NCBI GenBank assembly: GCA_049522755.1
Contig: JBEKNN010000005.1
Coordinates: forward strand, 1 to 64,000
Source of the DNA: PALSA-243 sp049522755
GTDB lineage: Bacteria > Acidobacteriota > Terriglobia > Bryobacterales > Bryobacteraceae
Direction of reading: 5' to 3'
Length of the DNA: 64,000 bases
Below the pieces are notes generated by a model. It did not search any database. It worked only from the letters and a program-made list of their open reading frames with translations, and was not told the origin of the DNA. The position numbers and the translations under genes are program-made. This document shows, piece by piece, positions 32,148 through 40,466 of this stretch. Each line of letters opens with the position of its first letter. The stretch's first letter is position 1.

Positions 32148-33740
32148 TTACCGGGCTGGCTGCTCTGCGACGGTGAACGCCATCAGACTTCTGCCCGCCG
32201 TAACTGCGAGGTACTGCCTGCCCTCGAACTCGTAGCTGATGGGGCCGGCATAAACAGGCGCGCCAGCTTGAAAATCCCACAGAGGTTTCCCGCTGACGGC
32301 GTCCAGCGCAAAAAGGTTGCCCTCGTTCGTGCCGCTGAATACCAGCCTTCCCGCGGTGGACAGCACGCCCGCCCACGGCGGAGAATGCAGCGGGAATTCC
32401 CAGCGCTGCTCGCCCGTCAGCGGGTCCAGCGCCTTTATCGAGCCGGACGGCTCCACGCCTGGGATTCCGCGCATCCCGCCGGCGCTGAAGTAACTACCCG
32501 CCTTGTATTCGGCCGTCGCGCGGTAGAAGACGGTCCCTTCCTCTCTCGCCGCCACATACATCAGCCGCGTATCCGGACTATATGAGGGGCTGTTCCAGTT
32601 AGTCGCGCCGTGTACGCCGGGAAACACCAGCTTGCCTTCGGGCGCCGGTTCCGTTGCGGGAATCACGATTGGGCGTCCCCTCGGATCGAGTCCCTTAGCC
32701 CAAGTCTGTTTGGCGTATTGCCGCCCGAGGAGATACTCTCCAGTCTGACGGTCGAATAGATAGAAGAAGCCGTTTCGATTGGCAACCGCCACTAACTTCC
32801 GCGACTTACCCTGGAAGACCGCATCGATGAGGACGGGCACGTGATTCGCGTCCCAATCGTGAGTGTCATGAGGCGTGAATTGGAAATACCATTTCAACTT
32901 ACCAGTGGAGGCATCAAGAGCCAGCAGAGAGGTGGAGTAAAGATTGTCGCCGGCGCGCCCTTCGCCGTTGTAGTTGGGTCCGGGATTACCGGCGCCCCAG
33001 TAAAGAAGGTTCAGCGCCGGATCGATTGAACCCGTCAACCATGTGGCCGCGGAACCGGTTTTCCACGAATCGCCTTCCCAAGTATCGTGCCCCGCCTCAC
33101 CCGGTCCCGGCACCGTCCAGAACCGCCATAGCCGCTCACCGGACTTGGCGTCATAGGCGTCCAGAAATCCGCGGATTCCATATTCGCCGCCGGAGACCCC
33201 CACGATCACCTTGTCCTTCAGCGCGAGCGGCGCCACGGTGATCGAGTACCCGTTCTGGTAATCGGCCATGGCTCTGTCCCAAAGCAGGTGGCCGGTTTTG
33301 GCGTCGAGCGCCAACAGGTGGCCATCCAGCGTGCCCAGAAAAACCCGGTCGCCGAGCAGCGCGACGCCGCGGTTCACCTGTCCGCAGCAGACGCCCACGG
33401 GGCCCGGCAGCGCCCGCCGGAAAATCCAAATCGGCCGGCCCGTACGCAGATCCAGCGCGGCGGCGTTGCTGGGCGGCTCCGAGATATACATCACGCCGTC
33501 GGCGACGATGGGCGTGGCCTCGAAATTGTTCAGGTCGTTGGTCTGATAGATCCACGCCGGACGCAGTTGCGCGACATTGCCGCGGTTTATGCGCTTCAGG
33601 GCCGAGTAGCGATGGCCCGCATAGCCGCCGGAATAAGTCAGCCAATTGCCAGGTTCGGAAGCCGCCGCCGCAATCCGCTCATAGGTGACTTGCGCGGCGA
33701 GCGTGAATCCAATCAGACACAGAATAAGAAGGGCCTTCAT
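32148..33740 (-). CDS. PQQ-dependent alcohol dehydrogenase with lanthanide-type Asp pair
   Basis: A 530-residue periplasmic quinoprotein alcohol dehydrogenase. It has the adjacent Cys118-Cys119 pair (VGVCCGQ) that forms the vicinal disulfide at PQQ, Glu186 (SGGEYG) and Asn252 (GAGNPGP) as metal ligands, and the segment TPHDTHDWDANH. There Asp295 is the likely catalytic base and Asp297 stands two positions later, the feature that marks lanthanide-dependent members (XoxF, PedH). It lacks its own cytochrome domain; the diheme cytochrome c encoded immediately upstream (ATGA overlap) is the likely electron acceptor. Substrate unknown. Confidence 0.9.
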   Translation of the reverse strand: MKALLILCLIGFTLAAQVTYERIAAAASEPGNWLTYSGGYAGHRYSALKRINRGNVAQLRPAWIYQTNDLNNFEATPIVADGVMYISEPPSNAAALDLRTGRPIWIFRRALPGPVGVCCGQVNRGVALLGDRVFLGTLDGHLLALDAKTGHLLWDRAMADYQNGYSITVAPLALKDKVIVGVSGGEYGIRGFLDAYDAKSGERLWRFWTVPGPGEAGHDTWEGDSWKTGSAATWLTGSIDPALNLLYWGAGNPGPNYNGEGRAGDNLYSTSLLALDASTGKLKWYFQFTPHDTHDWDANHVPVLIDAVFQGKSRKLVAVANRNGFFYLFDRQTGEYLLGRQYAKQTWAKGLDPRGRPIVIPATEPAPEGKLVFPGVHGATNWNSPSYSPDTRLMYVAAREEGTVFYRATAEYKAGSYFSAGGMRGIPGVEPSGSIKALDPLTGEQRWEFPLHSPPWAGVLSTAGRLVFSGTNEGNLFALDAVSGKPLWDFQAGAPVYAGPISYEFEGRQYLAVTAGRSLMAFTVAEQPAR

Positions 33741-34501
33741 GGCGCGCCCTGCAGCGACATAAGATAAGCGATTATGTCCTGGATCTCAGAATCCGAGAGT
33801 ACGCCGCGGTAACTGGGCATAGGTGACTTGCCCCAATCCTTGTGTAACTCACGAAGCTCATCCTTGCGGAACGAGTATATGCGGTCCGAAGAGTCGCGGA
33901 TCTGAATGGTGAACGTGTCCTCGTTGACGCGGGCGCCCGTGATCTGGCGCCCGTCGCGCGTAGTGACGCGAACCTGCAGGAAGTTATCGGGCATGAAGAT
34001 GACGCGGCGGTAAGACGTGAACGTATCGGGGACATCTGCCTCGGGATTGAGAAGCGACTCTCGCAAGTGATCGGGCCCCCGGGCCGTCCCGATAGTGGTG
34101 AGATCAGGCCCCAGGCGTCCGCCGCGAGGCCCCACGGTGTGGCACTGGCCGCAGTTGGCTTTGGACCAGAAGAGGCGCTCGCCATTGGCGCGGTCACCCT
34201 GGATCGGCGCCGTCTGCGCGGGGGCGAGACCTCGAATATACAATACGAGCCGCCGATTCTCAGCGGCCGTCATACGCGTACCGGGCATCTGCGTTCCCGG
34301 AATCCCCAGCGAGATCACGCTGGCCAGCGCGTCATCGTCCGGCGCGCGGGGAAGCTTGCGAACCGCGAGATTCGGTCCGCGTCCGCCCGCGCCGTCGAGA
34401 CCGTGGCAAGGCGCGCAATGGACACGGAAGAGGTCTTGCCCGCTATCGGCCGCCCGCAACGCGCACGCCCCGAGCAGCAGCCATCCCGCAACTGTCCACA
34501 T
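33737..34501 (-). CDS. Diheme cytochrome c
   Basis: A 254-residue exported electron carrier with two c-type heme sites: Cys29-x2-Cys32-His33 (VHCAPCHGLDGAGGRGPNL) and Cys118-x2-Cys121-His122 (ANCGQCHTVGPRGG). The C-terminal part (FTSYRRVIFMPDNFLQVRVTTRDGR ... LSDSEIQDIIAYLMSL) resembles the heme-binding domain also seen in acidobacterial/planctomycete PVC-type cytochromes. I chose start 34501 because it begins a signal peptide (MWTVAGWLLLGACALRA). Its stop overlaps the PQQ dehydrogenase start, so the two are a redox pair. Confidence 0.88.
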   Translation of the reverse strand: MWTVAGWLLLGACALRAADSGQDLFRVHCAPCHGLDGAGGRGPNLAVRKLPRAPDDDALASVISLGIPGTQMPGTRMTAAENRRLVLYIRGLAPAQTAPIQGDRANGERLFWSKANCGQCHTVGPRGGRLGPDLTTIGTARGPDHLRESLLNPEADVPDTFTSYRRVIFMPDNFLQVRVTTRDGRQITGARVNEDTFTIQIRDSSDRIYSFRKDELRELHKDWGKSPMPSYRGVLSDSEIQDIIAYLMSLQGAP

Positions 34502-34674
34502 ACTGTCCGATATTGAATCATACTTGCGCGGGTATGGGGGCTCAAGGTTCCATCGACGTTTTGCCGACCGAGCGCTACGAGCGGCTCGGAACATCGCAGG
34601 CCATGGGCCCGCGCCACGGCTTTCAACAAATTGTATTGTGGGTCCGTTATCATGATTGGTTTGGCAGCCTTACT

Positions 34675-36153
34675 ATGAAAATACCAGCCGATTCCGAAAC
34701 ACGACCGATGCCGGCGAGACTGACGCGCCGCCGGCTCCTCAAAAGCGCTGCGGGGATGGCCGCGGCCGCGGCGGCGACGCTCATGCCTCCGAATGTGCGG
34801 CGCGTACTGGCGCAGCAACAACCCAGGCTCAGCTCATTCCGCGACATTAAACATGTAGTCATTCTGATGCAGGAGAACCGGTCATTCGATCACTACTTCG
34901 GGACACTGGCCGGCGTGCGCGGTTTTGACGATCCGGAAGCGCTGAAGCTTGCCGGCGGCCGGCCGGTATTTTACCAGCCCGATGCGGAAAATCCGGATGG
35001 ATATATGCTGCCATTCCATCTGGACACGCATGCCACCAGCGCGCAGAAGATACCTTCCACCAGTCATGCCTGGGCGGTGCAGCACGAGGCATGGAACGGA
35101 GGGAAAATGGACCGGTGGCTGCCGGCCCATCGCAAGGCGGATGGAGTGAAAGGTCCGTATGTGATGGGCTATTACACTCGAGCGGATATTCCCTTTCAGT
35201 TCGCGCTGGCGGAATCGTTTACTATCTGTGACTCATACTACTGTTCTCTTATGGGACCCACATGGCCAAACCGTATGTATCTGATGACGGGTACGATCGA
35301 TCCGGACGGGCTCAATGGAGGGCCGATCGTCAGTAACAAGGTTCCGCCCGGCGGATACACATGGACTACTTATCCGGAACGGCTGGAGAAAGCCGGAGTG
35401 ACATGGAAAGTGTACGAGCAGCAGGACAGCTATGGTTGTAACATGCTGAAGAACTTCAGGGTCTTCCAGCAGGCGGAGAAGGGCTCGTCACTCTATGCGA
35501 GGGGAATGCAGGTGGATCCGGAGGGGCAGTTTGAGTACGACGCAGCGCATGACAAGCTGCCGGCAGTTTCCTGGATTATTCCGACCAGTTTTCAATCCGA
35601 ACATCCCGATTACATGCCCGCCGATGGAGCGGCGTTTGTGGCCAGTAAGATCGACGCCATTGCGGCGAATCCGGACGTGTGGACGAAGACCGCGTTCATC
35701 CTGAACTACGATGAGAATGACGGGCTTTTCGACCATGTGGCGCCGCCATTTCCTGTGGAGGGTACGCCGCAGGAATTTGTGGGCGGCCTTCCCATAGGCG
35801 CCGGGTTCCGGGTGCCCTGCATCATTGTCTCGCCCTGGACCGCCGGTGGTTGGGTAAGCAGCCAGAGGTTCGACCATACATCCGTCCTGCAGTTCCTGGA
35901 GACGTTTACGGGAGTCCGCGAACCTAACATCAGCGAGTGGCGCAGACACACGTTCGGCGACCTGACGTCGGCCTTCCGTTTCGGAGAGACTGGAATCAAG
36001 CCTCCGACACTGCCGGATACGAGCGGGCCTCTGATCTTAGCCAGATATGGCGCCGGCAATCTACCTAAGCCAACGTTCCCTAACAACGATCAGCAGCCGC
36101 CGAAGCAGGAGAAAGGCAGCCGTAGCCGGGTTGCGACGAGTGTGACTAAATAG
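34675..36153 (+). CDS. Tat-exported phospholipase C / acid phosphatase family phosphoesterase
   Basis: A 492-residue phosphoesterase of the PLC/AcpA superfamily. The Tat signal LTRRRLLKSAAGMAAAAAA is followed by KHVVILMQENRSFDHYFGTLAGVRGFDDP, the family signature that includes the metal and nucleophile region, then SYYCSLMGPTWPNRMYLMTG, ILNYDENDGLFDHVAPP and RVPCIIVSPWTAGGWV. It should hydrolyse phosphodiesters or phosphomonoesters in the periplasm, perhaps for phosphate scavenging. I chose start 34675, though ATG 34708 just before the twin arginine would also work. It is divergent from the cytochrome/PQQ operon. Confidence 0.9.
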   Translation: MKIPADSETRPMPARLTRRRLLKSAAGMAAAAAATLMPPNVRRVLAQQQPRLSSFRDIKHVVILMQENRSFDHYFGTLAGVRGFDDPEALKLAGGRPVFYQPDAENPDGYMLPFHLDTHATSAQKIPSTSHAWAVQHEAWNGGKMDRWLPAHRKADGVKGPYVMGYYTRADIPFQFALAESFTICDSYYCSLMGPTWPNRMYLMTGTIDPDGLNGGPIVSNKVPPGGYTWTTYPERLEKAGVTWKVYEQQDSYGCNMLKNFRVFQQAEKGSSLYARGMQVDPEGQFEYDAAHDKLPAVSWIIPTSFQSEHPDYMPADGAAFVASKIDAIAANPDVWTKTAFILNYDENDGLFDHVAPPFPVEGTPQEFVGGLPIGAGFRVPCIIVSPWTAGGWVSSQRFDHTSVLQFLETFTGVREPNISEWRRHTFGDLTSAFRFGETGIKPPTLPDTSGPLILARYGAGNLPKPTFPNNDQQPPKQEKGSRSRVATSVTK

Positions 36154-36172
36154 AGAACGAAAACCGGAGTGG

Positions 36173-36263
36173 GGTTAACAACCTGCCCCACAAAGCAGGA
36201 GGCTTTCTGGCTCAGAGCACCGGCTAAAAGCTGGCAGAGACAGGCCGGGAGGCCTGTCCTACT
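36173..36263 (-). repeat. REP-like elements at the 3' end of the propeller-cytochrome gene (B and C types)
   Basis: A degenerate B-type unit ends at 36191 (GTGG foot 36188-36191, weak GGTT/AACC stem). A C-type unit has the perfect stem GACAGGCC-GGGA-GGCCTGTC at 36239-36258 and GTAG foot at 36259-36262. The latter lies inside the coding region and supplies the last residues VGQASRPVSASF. A close copy of the C unit is at 58162-58185. Confidence 0.8.
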
Positions 36264-39112
36264 ACTCGCGAACCCGACCCCGGTGTGGCTGCGGTGTATG
36301 TCACCTCTTGGCCCGGAGTTGCCGCAAGCGCCCGTAGCGCCGGGTCGGAAACGCGCGGCGAGCCATCGGCCGGAATGAAGTTGCCGGCAGCCGGATCGTA
36401 CAGGAAACCCGTAATGCGGCCATTCTGGACTACTTGCGCCACCAGGTCGCACTCCATCACCGATCCGTTCAACACCTTGGATACGAACGGCGCGGAGGCT
36501 CGCTGGATTAGTAAGTCGATCCGCGGGCCGACGGACGCGGCGTTGGCGCTGGTCAAAGTGACCTGCTGGCCGACGATGGGCGCGAGGTCGCTATCGAATG
36601 CGAGCATATACTGCTCCACATCGCGGCGCGTGGCGTCCGGATTGGTCTGTGGGAAGCCCGAGTTTGAAGTGGGATTGAACACACTGGCGGTGAAGAAGCG
36701 GAACAGGGTATCGACGCTGCCGTCGCCCGTGAATCCAAAGCCGCGGATTTGATTGCCCATTAACCCGCTGTCGGGCGCGCCGAATAAGTTGATGCCCGGA
36801 TCGCCGAACATGCCGATCTTGGCGTACAGGTTGCGCAAATGAGGGATCTTGACAATCTGAGGGAGGTCCTCGAAGCTTTGGTTGCCGCCGGTGCCAAACT
36901 GTCCGTTCGCCGAATTCAACACATGGCAGCCCGCGCAGGTGAAGGACGACTGGCCAAAAATCTGATTGAGAGTCGCCGAGACAATGCCGTCGGACGGACG
37001 CGCGCCGGAATGAAACGCCTGGCCATTCTGTTGCGATGCGGTCAGCGAGTTATCCAGATTACGCACGGGGTTGGGCGGCGGCACAACCTGCAATTGAAAG
37101 TTCGCGAAGGTCTGTATCTGGCCTTGCGACGGCTGATACACGCTGCCGATCAAACTCTGGAAAGCGACCACAAAATTGATGAAAGACAAGTTGGAATCGA
37201 ACGGATCGGTTCCAAAGAATCCCGTGGAGCGGTCGCCGCGCCAGTGCATGGCCCCTGAGTTAGCCAGGCCGCGCAAGGTCTGCGTGGTAAACGGCCCTTT
37301 CATGGGATGGAAATCGGTAGGGTTATTACTGCCGTTGAGGGGCGTTGTGACGTTGGTCTGCCCGATTGCGATCAGCACCGGAATCAGGTTGCCGAAGTTG
37401 ATCGGTATCGGGCTCTTAGTGACAGGGTTATCGGGGTTGCCCAAGTCCCAAGCCAGGTCGTCCATGTCGCCGAAGATGTGGCAGCTGGCGCAGGCCGCCT
37501 CGCCATTACCCGAGAACCGCGTAGCATCGTAGAGCATGGGCCGGCCCTCAATCACCGAATCGGGCTCCGGGTTGGGCATGGGAAATCCCGCGACTTCCTG
37601 ACTCGCTTTCAGATTGATAACCTTCAGTGAGTTGTCAAAGCGCGTCATGGCATATAGCAGACCGCGCGCCTCGTCCAAAACCAACCCACTTACGCCGCCT
37701 CCACTGACTGGGATGTAGTTCGCGCTGGCTGTTACTGGATTGAACGTGTCGTTCTCAATCGAGCTGGTATCGAACACGCCGATCTTACTGGAACCGAACG
37801 CGGCGACGTAGAGTGTCTTACCGTCGGCGGTGACCGCGATATCTAACGGCATGGACAAGCTATGATCCTTCGCGGTGGGGTCAAAACCGGGCGATCCCGC
37901 GAGCTTGGTGTAATCGATATGTTTATTCAAGTGACGCGGCGCCACAGTCGATCCCGAGATCACTGTGATACGCGCTTCGGCAAGATGACCCTGCACGGTG
38001 TGGCCGGCGAAAATCCCCGGCCCCTCAAAACGGACATTGTTAATCGCGTCGGTGTTGGAAACGTAGAGTGTCCCACTAACTGGATTAGTGGCCATGTTGA
38101 ACAACGTGGTACCAACATGCGCGAACGCGGCGGTCTGCGTCAGGGCGTTGGCATCGACGGCGAACACATCCGTATCGGGCAGATTGAAGCGCACGGAATT
38201 GTCCCAAACCCGTTGTAACTCATCCTCCCAGTGACCGTCGCTGTTGTTGTATTTCACGATCAGACCGACTTCCGGCGCTGGCTCGCCGATGGAATCGGTG
38301 GGCGGACCCGGATTGCCGCCGGGACTCACCGTGCCATCGGGTAGAGTGCATGGCTTATAGGGCTGGAACCCCGCGCAAACCCTTTGTTGAAATATGGTGG
38401 TGGTCTGATTGCCGGTCTTAAAACCGGCGACATACACTGTGTTCTTATCGGGACTCACGGCCAGAGCGCGCGGCGTATCGGTGAAGAAGCTCAGGATAGT
38501 CAGCGGCGTTCCGCCCATAGTGGCGCCCAGATTCGCCGGGTCGAACACCCACACGTCCGCGCGCGGAATGCCCGGTGTGGTCATCTGCGGATCGCCGGCG
38601 CCCGGCACGTTGGCGATGGAGGGATCGGTGCGCTGCTGTCCGCGATGAGCCGTAGTGATGAAGGCGCGCACAGGGTTCCCGGCGAACACTATGTCGCGCG
38701 GTTCATCGCCCACGATCAGAGTTTGCGCCACGTGCGGCGTCCCGGTAAGAGTGACGACGCTCACGCTATCGGAAAGTTGATTGGTCACCCAAACTTCGGT
38801 ATTAGTTCGCGCCGCGACGGCCACCGGCTCGAGGCCAACCGGGACGCGATACTCGAACACCGGCATGCCCGAAGTAAGCGTATAGACTTCCAGCGTGCCA
38901 TTGGGAATATTGACGGAAAACAACGTGTTCCCATCCGGCGAAATGGCGACTGGACGCACGGGTCCGCTTTCAAACTCGACGAAGGAAGATCCGGCGGAAG
39001 AAGCGGAAACGGACTTGCGGTTGACGAGGCCGATGGCGAGCGAGGCGAGAAGGCCGAGCGCGGCGAAACTGACGATTCGCCGGCGCGTGGGTTGGTGCAG
39101 CATTCGACGCAT
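36224..39112 (-). CDS. YVTN-type beta-propeller protein fused to cytochrome c peroxidase-like domain
   Basis: A 962-residue exported protein. After a signal peptide (IVSFAALGLLASLAIGLV) a seven-bladed YVTN-like propeller fills residues ~45-510 (VRPVAISPDGNTLFSVN, LAVSPDKNTVYVAG, IAVTADGKTLYVAAFGSSKIGVFD). The C-terminal half has two c-type hemes, Cys541-x2-Cys544-His545 (CASCHIFGD) and Cys726-x2-Cys729-His730 (CAGCHVLNS), in a diheme peroxidase-like setting (MHWRGDRSTGFFGTDPF, PHLRNLYAKIGMFGDPG). The last 12 residues are encoded by a REP-like hairpin. Probably periplasmic electron transfer or peroxidase; substrate unknown. Confidence 0.85.
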   Translation of the reverse strand: MRRMLHQPTRRRIVSFAALGLLASLAIGLVNRKSVSASSAGSSFVEFESGPVRPVAISPDGNTLFSVNIPNGTLEVYTLTSGMPVFEYRVPVGLEPVAVAARTNTEVWVTNQLSDSVSVVTLTGTPHVAQTLIVGDEPRDIVFAGNPVRAFITTAHRGQQRTDPSIANVPGAGDPQMTTPGIPRADVWVFDPANLGATMGGTPLTILSFFTDTPRALAVSPDKNTVYVAGFKTGNQTTTIFQQRVCAGFQPYKPCTLPDGTVSPGGNPGPPTDSIGEPAPEVGLIVKYNNSDGHWEDELQRVWDNSVRFNLPDTDVFAVDANALTQTAAFAHVGTTLFNMATNPVSGTLYVSNTDAINNVRFEGPGIFAGHTVQGHLAEARITVISGSTVAPRHLNKHIDYTKLAGSPGFDPTAKDHSLSMPLDIAVTADGKTLYVAAFGSSKIGVFDTSSIENDTFNPVTASANYIPVSGGGVSGLVLDEARGLLYAMTRFDNSLKVINLKASQEVAGFPMPNPEPDSVIEGRPMLYDATRFSGNGEAACASCHIFGDMDDLAWDLGNPDNPVTKSPIPINFGNLIPVLIAIGQTNVTTPLNGSNNPTDFHPMKGPFTTQTLRGLANSGAMHWRGDRSTGFFGTDPFDSNLSFINFVVAFQSLIGSVYQPSQGQIQTFANFQLQVVPPPNPVRNLDNSLTASQQNGQAFHSGARPSDGIVSATLNQIFGQSSFTCAGCHVLNSANGQFGTGGNQSFEDLPQIVKIPHLRNLYAKIGMFGDPGINLFGAPDSGLMGNQIRGFGFTGDGSVDTLFRFFTASVFNPTSNSGFPQTNPDATRRDVEQYMLAFDSDLAPIVGQQVTLTSANAASVGPRIDLLIQRASAPFVSKVLNGSVMECDLVAQVVQNGRITGFLYDPAAGNFIPADGSPRVSDPALRALAATPGQEVTYTAATPGSGSRVVGQASRPVSASF

Positions 39113-39664
39113 GAATTCGTGTATCCAGTATAGGAGAATTCGCGATCTCTACTGCGGGGAATCTGTGGTCACTTCTGTGGTCGCGGCGACTGTCCGATTA
39201 TGGGATTAGGTTCGTTTGGAAATTTGGCTTTTGGGGCGAAAAGCGCGTCCGATGCATGGGACCGCCCATTCCAAGGGTTCACCCGCCGGTTCGCGAACCA
39301 TCACAAAGTTCACTGCAAGGAAAAGGAGTTATCCGCGTAAACCGCCGGGTGGCCGGGCGCCGGCGGCTTGCTTTGCAACAGCGAGAGATGCAGGAGAGCG
39401 GGCCATGGGCCCACTCCACTGGCTGATGTCGATATGTGCAGTTGTCAAAGATCCGAGGCGCGGGGAACGGCAAGATAAAGACGAGCCGCGGGCGCAAGAG
39501 CCTGGCGCAAGAATTTATGGAAGCCCTGCGCGAGTGTCGCCTAAACGGCACATTCGGGTGACGCGAGAACCCCTGAATCCATTATACAGGAAGGAAAAAA
39601 GCGTATTCGGCGTTTGATGATTGTTTTCATGGAGATGCGGCCTGTGACTGATAAAGCTTGCAAT
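39113..39664. other. Intergenic region, no gene recognised
   Basis: About 550 bp between two minus-strand genes. A plus-strand frame at 39216-39617 lacks a ribosome site and has a random-looking composition. No RNA gene or strong terminator was recognised. Confidence 0.4.
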
Positions 39665-40456
39665 TCACCGTTCGAACCGCAGGCAGGCTCGGCCCAGGTA
39701 GATTTCGTCGCCGGGGCGGAGCTTTTCGCCGCGGCGGTTGCCGGCGGGGACTTCAATGGCGCGGCCGTCGCGGAAGACGCGCGTGCCGAATTCGCTTTCG
39801 TCGTCGCAGAGACGGTAGTCGCCGTCGTCCAGGCGGATGTGGGCGTGACGGCGCGATACCGTGGCGTTGGCTTCGTCGGCGCCCTCTTCGAAGACGATGT
39901 CGTTGCGGCGGATTACGCGGTGCTCGGAGTCGGTCAGCTCCGCCATCCGGCCGATGTTGGTGCGCGCCTTTTCCAGCAGGTATTCGGGGCGATCCGTCTT
40001 GCCCTTCATCACGGCTAGACGCGCGGGGGCGGCGGGTTCGGCCGGCGCGACCGGTGCGGCCGCCGGCGTGGCGGATGCGGCCGCTGGCGTGGCGTAGGCG
40101 ATCTCGAACGGGTTGGGACCGGATTCAACAGCGCGCACTTCGATGGAAAATCCGCGGGGCGCCTCGCAGGCGGCGGCTTCGAGCGCCTCGCGAATGTCGG
40201 CCTCCAGGCGCTCGCCGAAGGCGGTCTCCAGGACGGCGCGGCGGTTGGCGTCGGCGGAAACCAGCGTGACGGTGAGATGCGCGAAGGGGAAGACGCGGCG
40301 GCCGCGCGCGAGGGTCTCGATTTTGCCCTCGACCTCTTCCAGAATGGCACGATGCGTCATCATCAACTCGCTGGCATCGGCGGCGCCGAAGAGGCGCTCG
40401 GTCCAGCGCCGGAAGCCGCGCTCGATGCTCTTTTCGATGCCGGAGAACAGGCTCAT
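39665..40456 (-). CDS. FHA-domain protein with FhaA-type N-terminal domain (DUF3662)
   Basis: A 263-residue cytoplasmic phosphothreonine-binding adaptor. The N-terminal ~125 residues (MSLFSGIEKSIERGFRRWTERLFG) match the DUF3662 domain of mycobacterial FhaA. An Ala/Pro linker (PAAASATPAAAPVAPAEPAAP) follows, then an FHA fold: RTNIGRMAELTDSEHRV, ATVSRRHAHIRLDDGDYRLCDDESEFGTRVFRDG, where SRRHA and the following loop form the phosphopeptide site. It is encoded 10 nt after the SEDS-PBP gene and near a Ser/Thr kinase and PP2C phosphatase, so it probably reads kinase marks in cell-wall synthesis. Confidence 0.9.
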   Translation of the reverse strand: MSLFSGIEKSIERGFRRWTERLFGAADASELMMTHRAILEEVEGKIETLARGRRVFPFAHLTVTLVSADANRRAVLETAFGERLEADIREALEAAACEAPRGFSIEVRAVESGPNPFEIAYATPAAASATPAAAPVAPAEPAAPARLAVMKGKTDRPEYLLEKARTNIGRMAELTDSEHRVIRRNDIVFEEGADEANATVSRRHAHIRLDDGDYRLCDDESEFGTRVFRDGRAIEVPAGNRRGEKLRPGDEIYLGRACLRFER

Positions 40457-40466
40457 GGTTGAAGGC

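Noticed and set aside
36540..36575. VGQQVTLTSANAA in the propeller-cytochrome protein as another REP-derived peptide
   Set aside because: The underlying DNA has no hairpin after the GTNGG-like start, so the resemblance to VGQ peptides is chance.
39216..39617. Plus-strand frame of 133 residues in the intergenic region before the FHA gene
   Set aside because: No ribosome site or recognisable domain, and composition is dominated by Arg/Pro/Gly.
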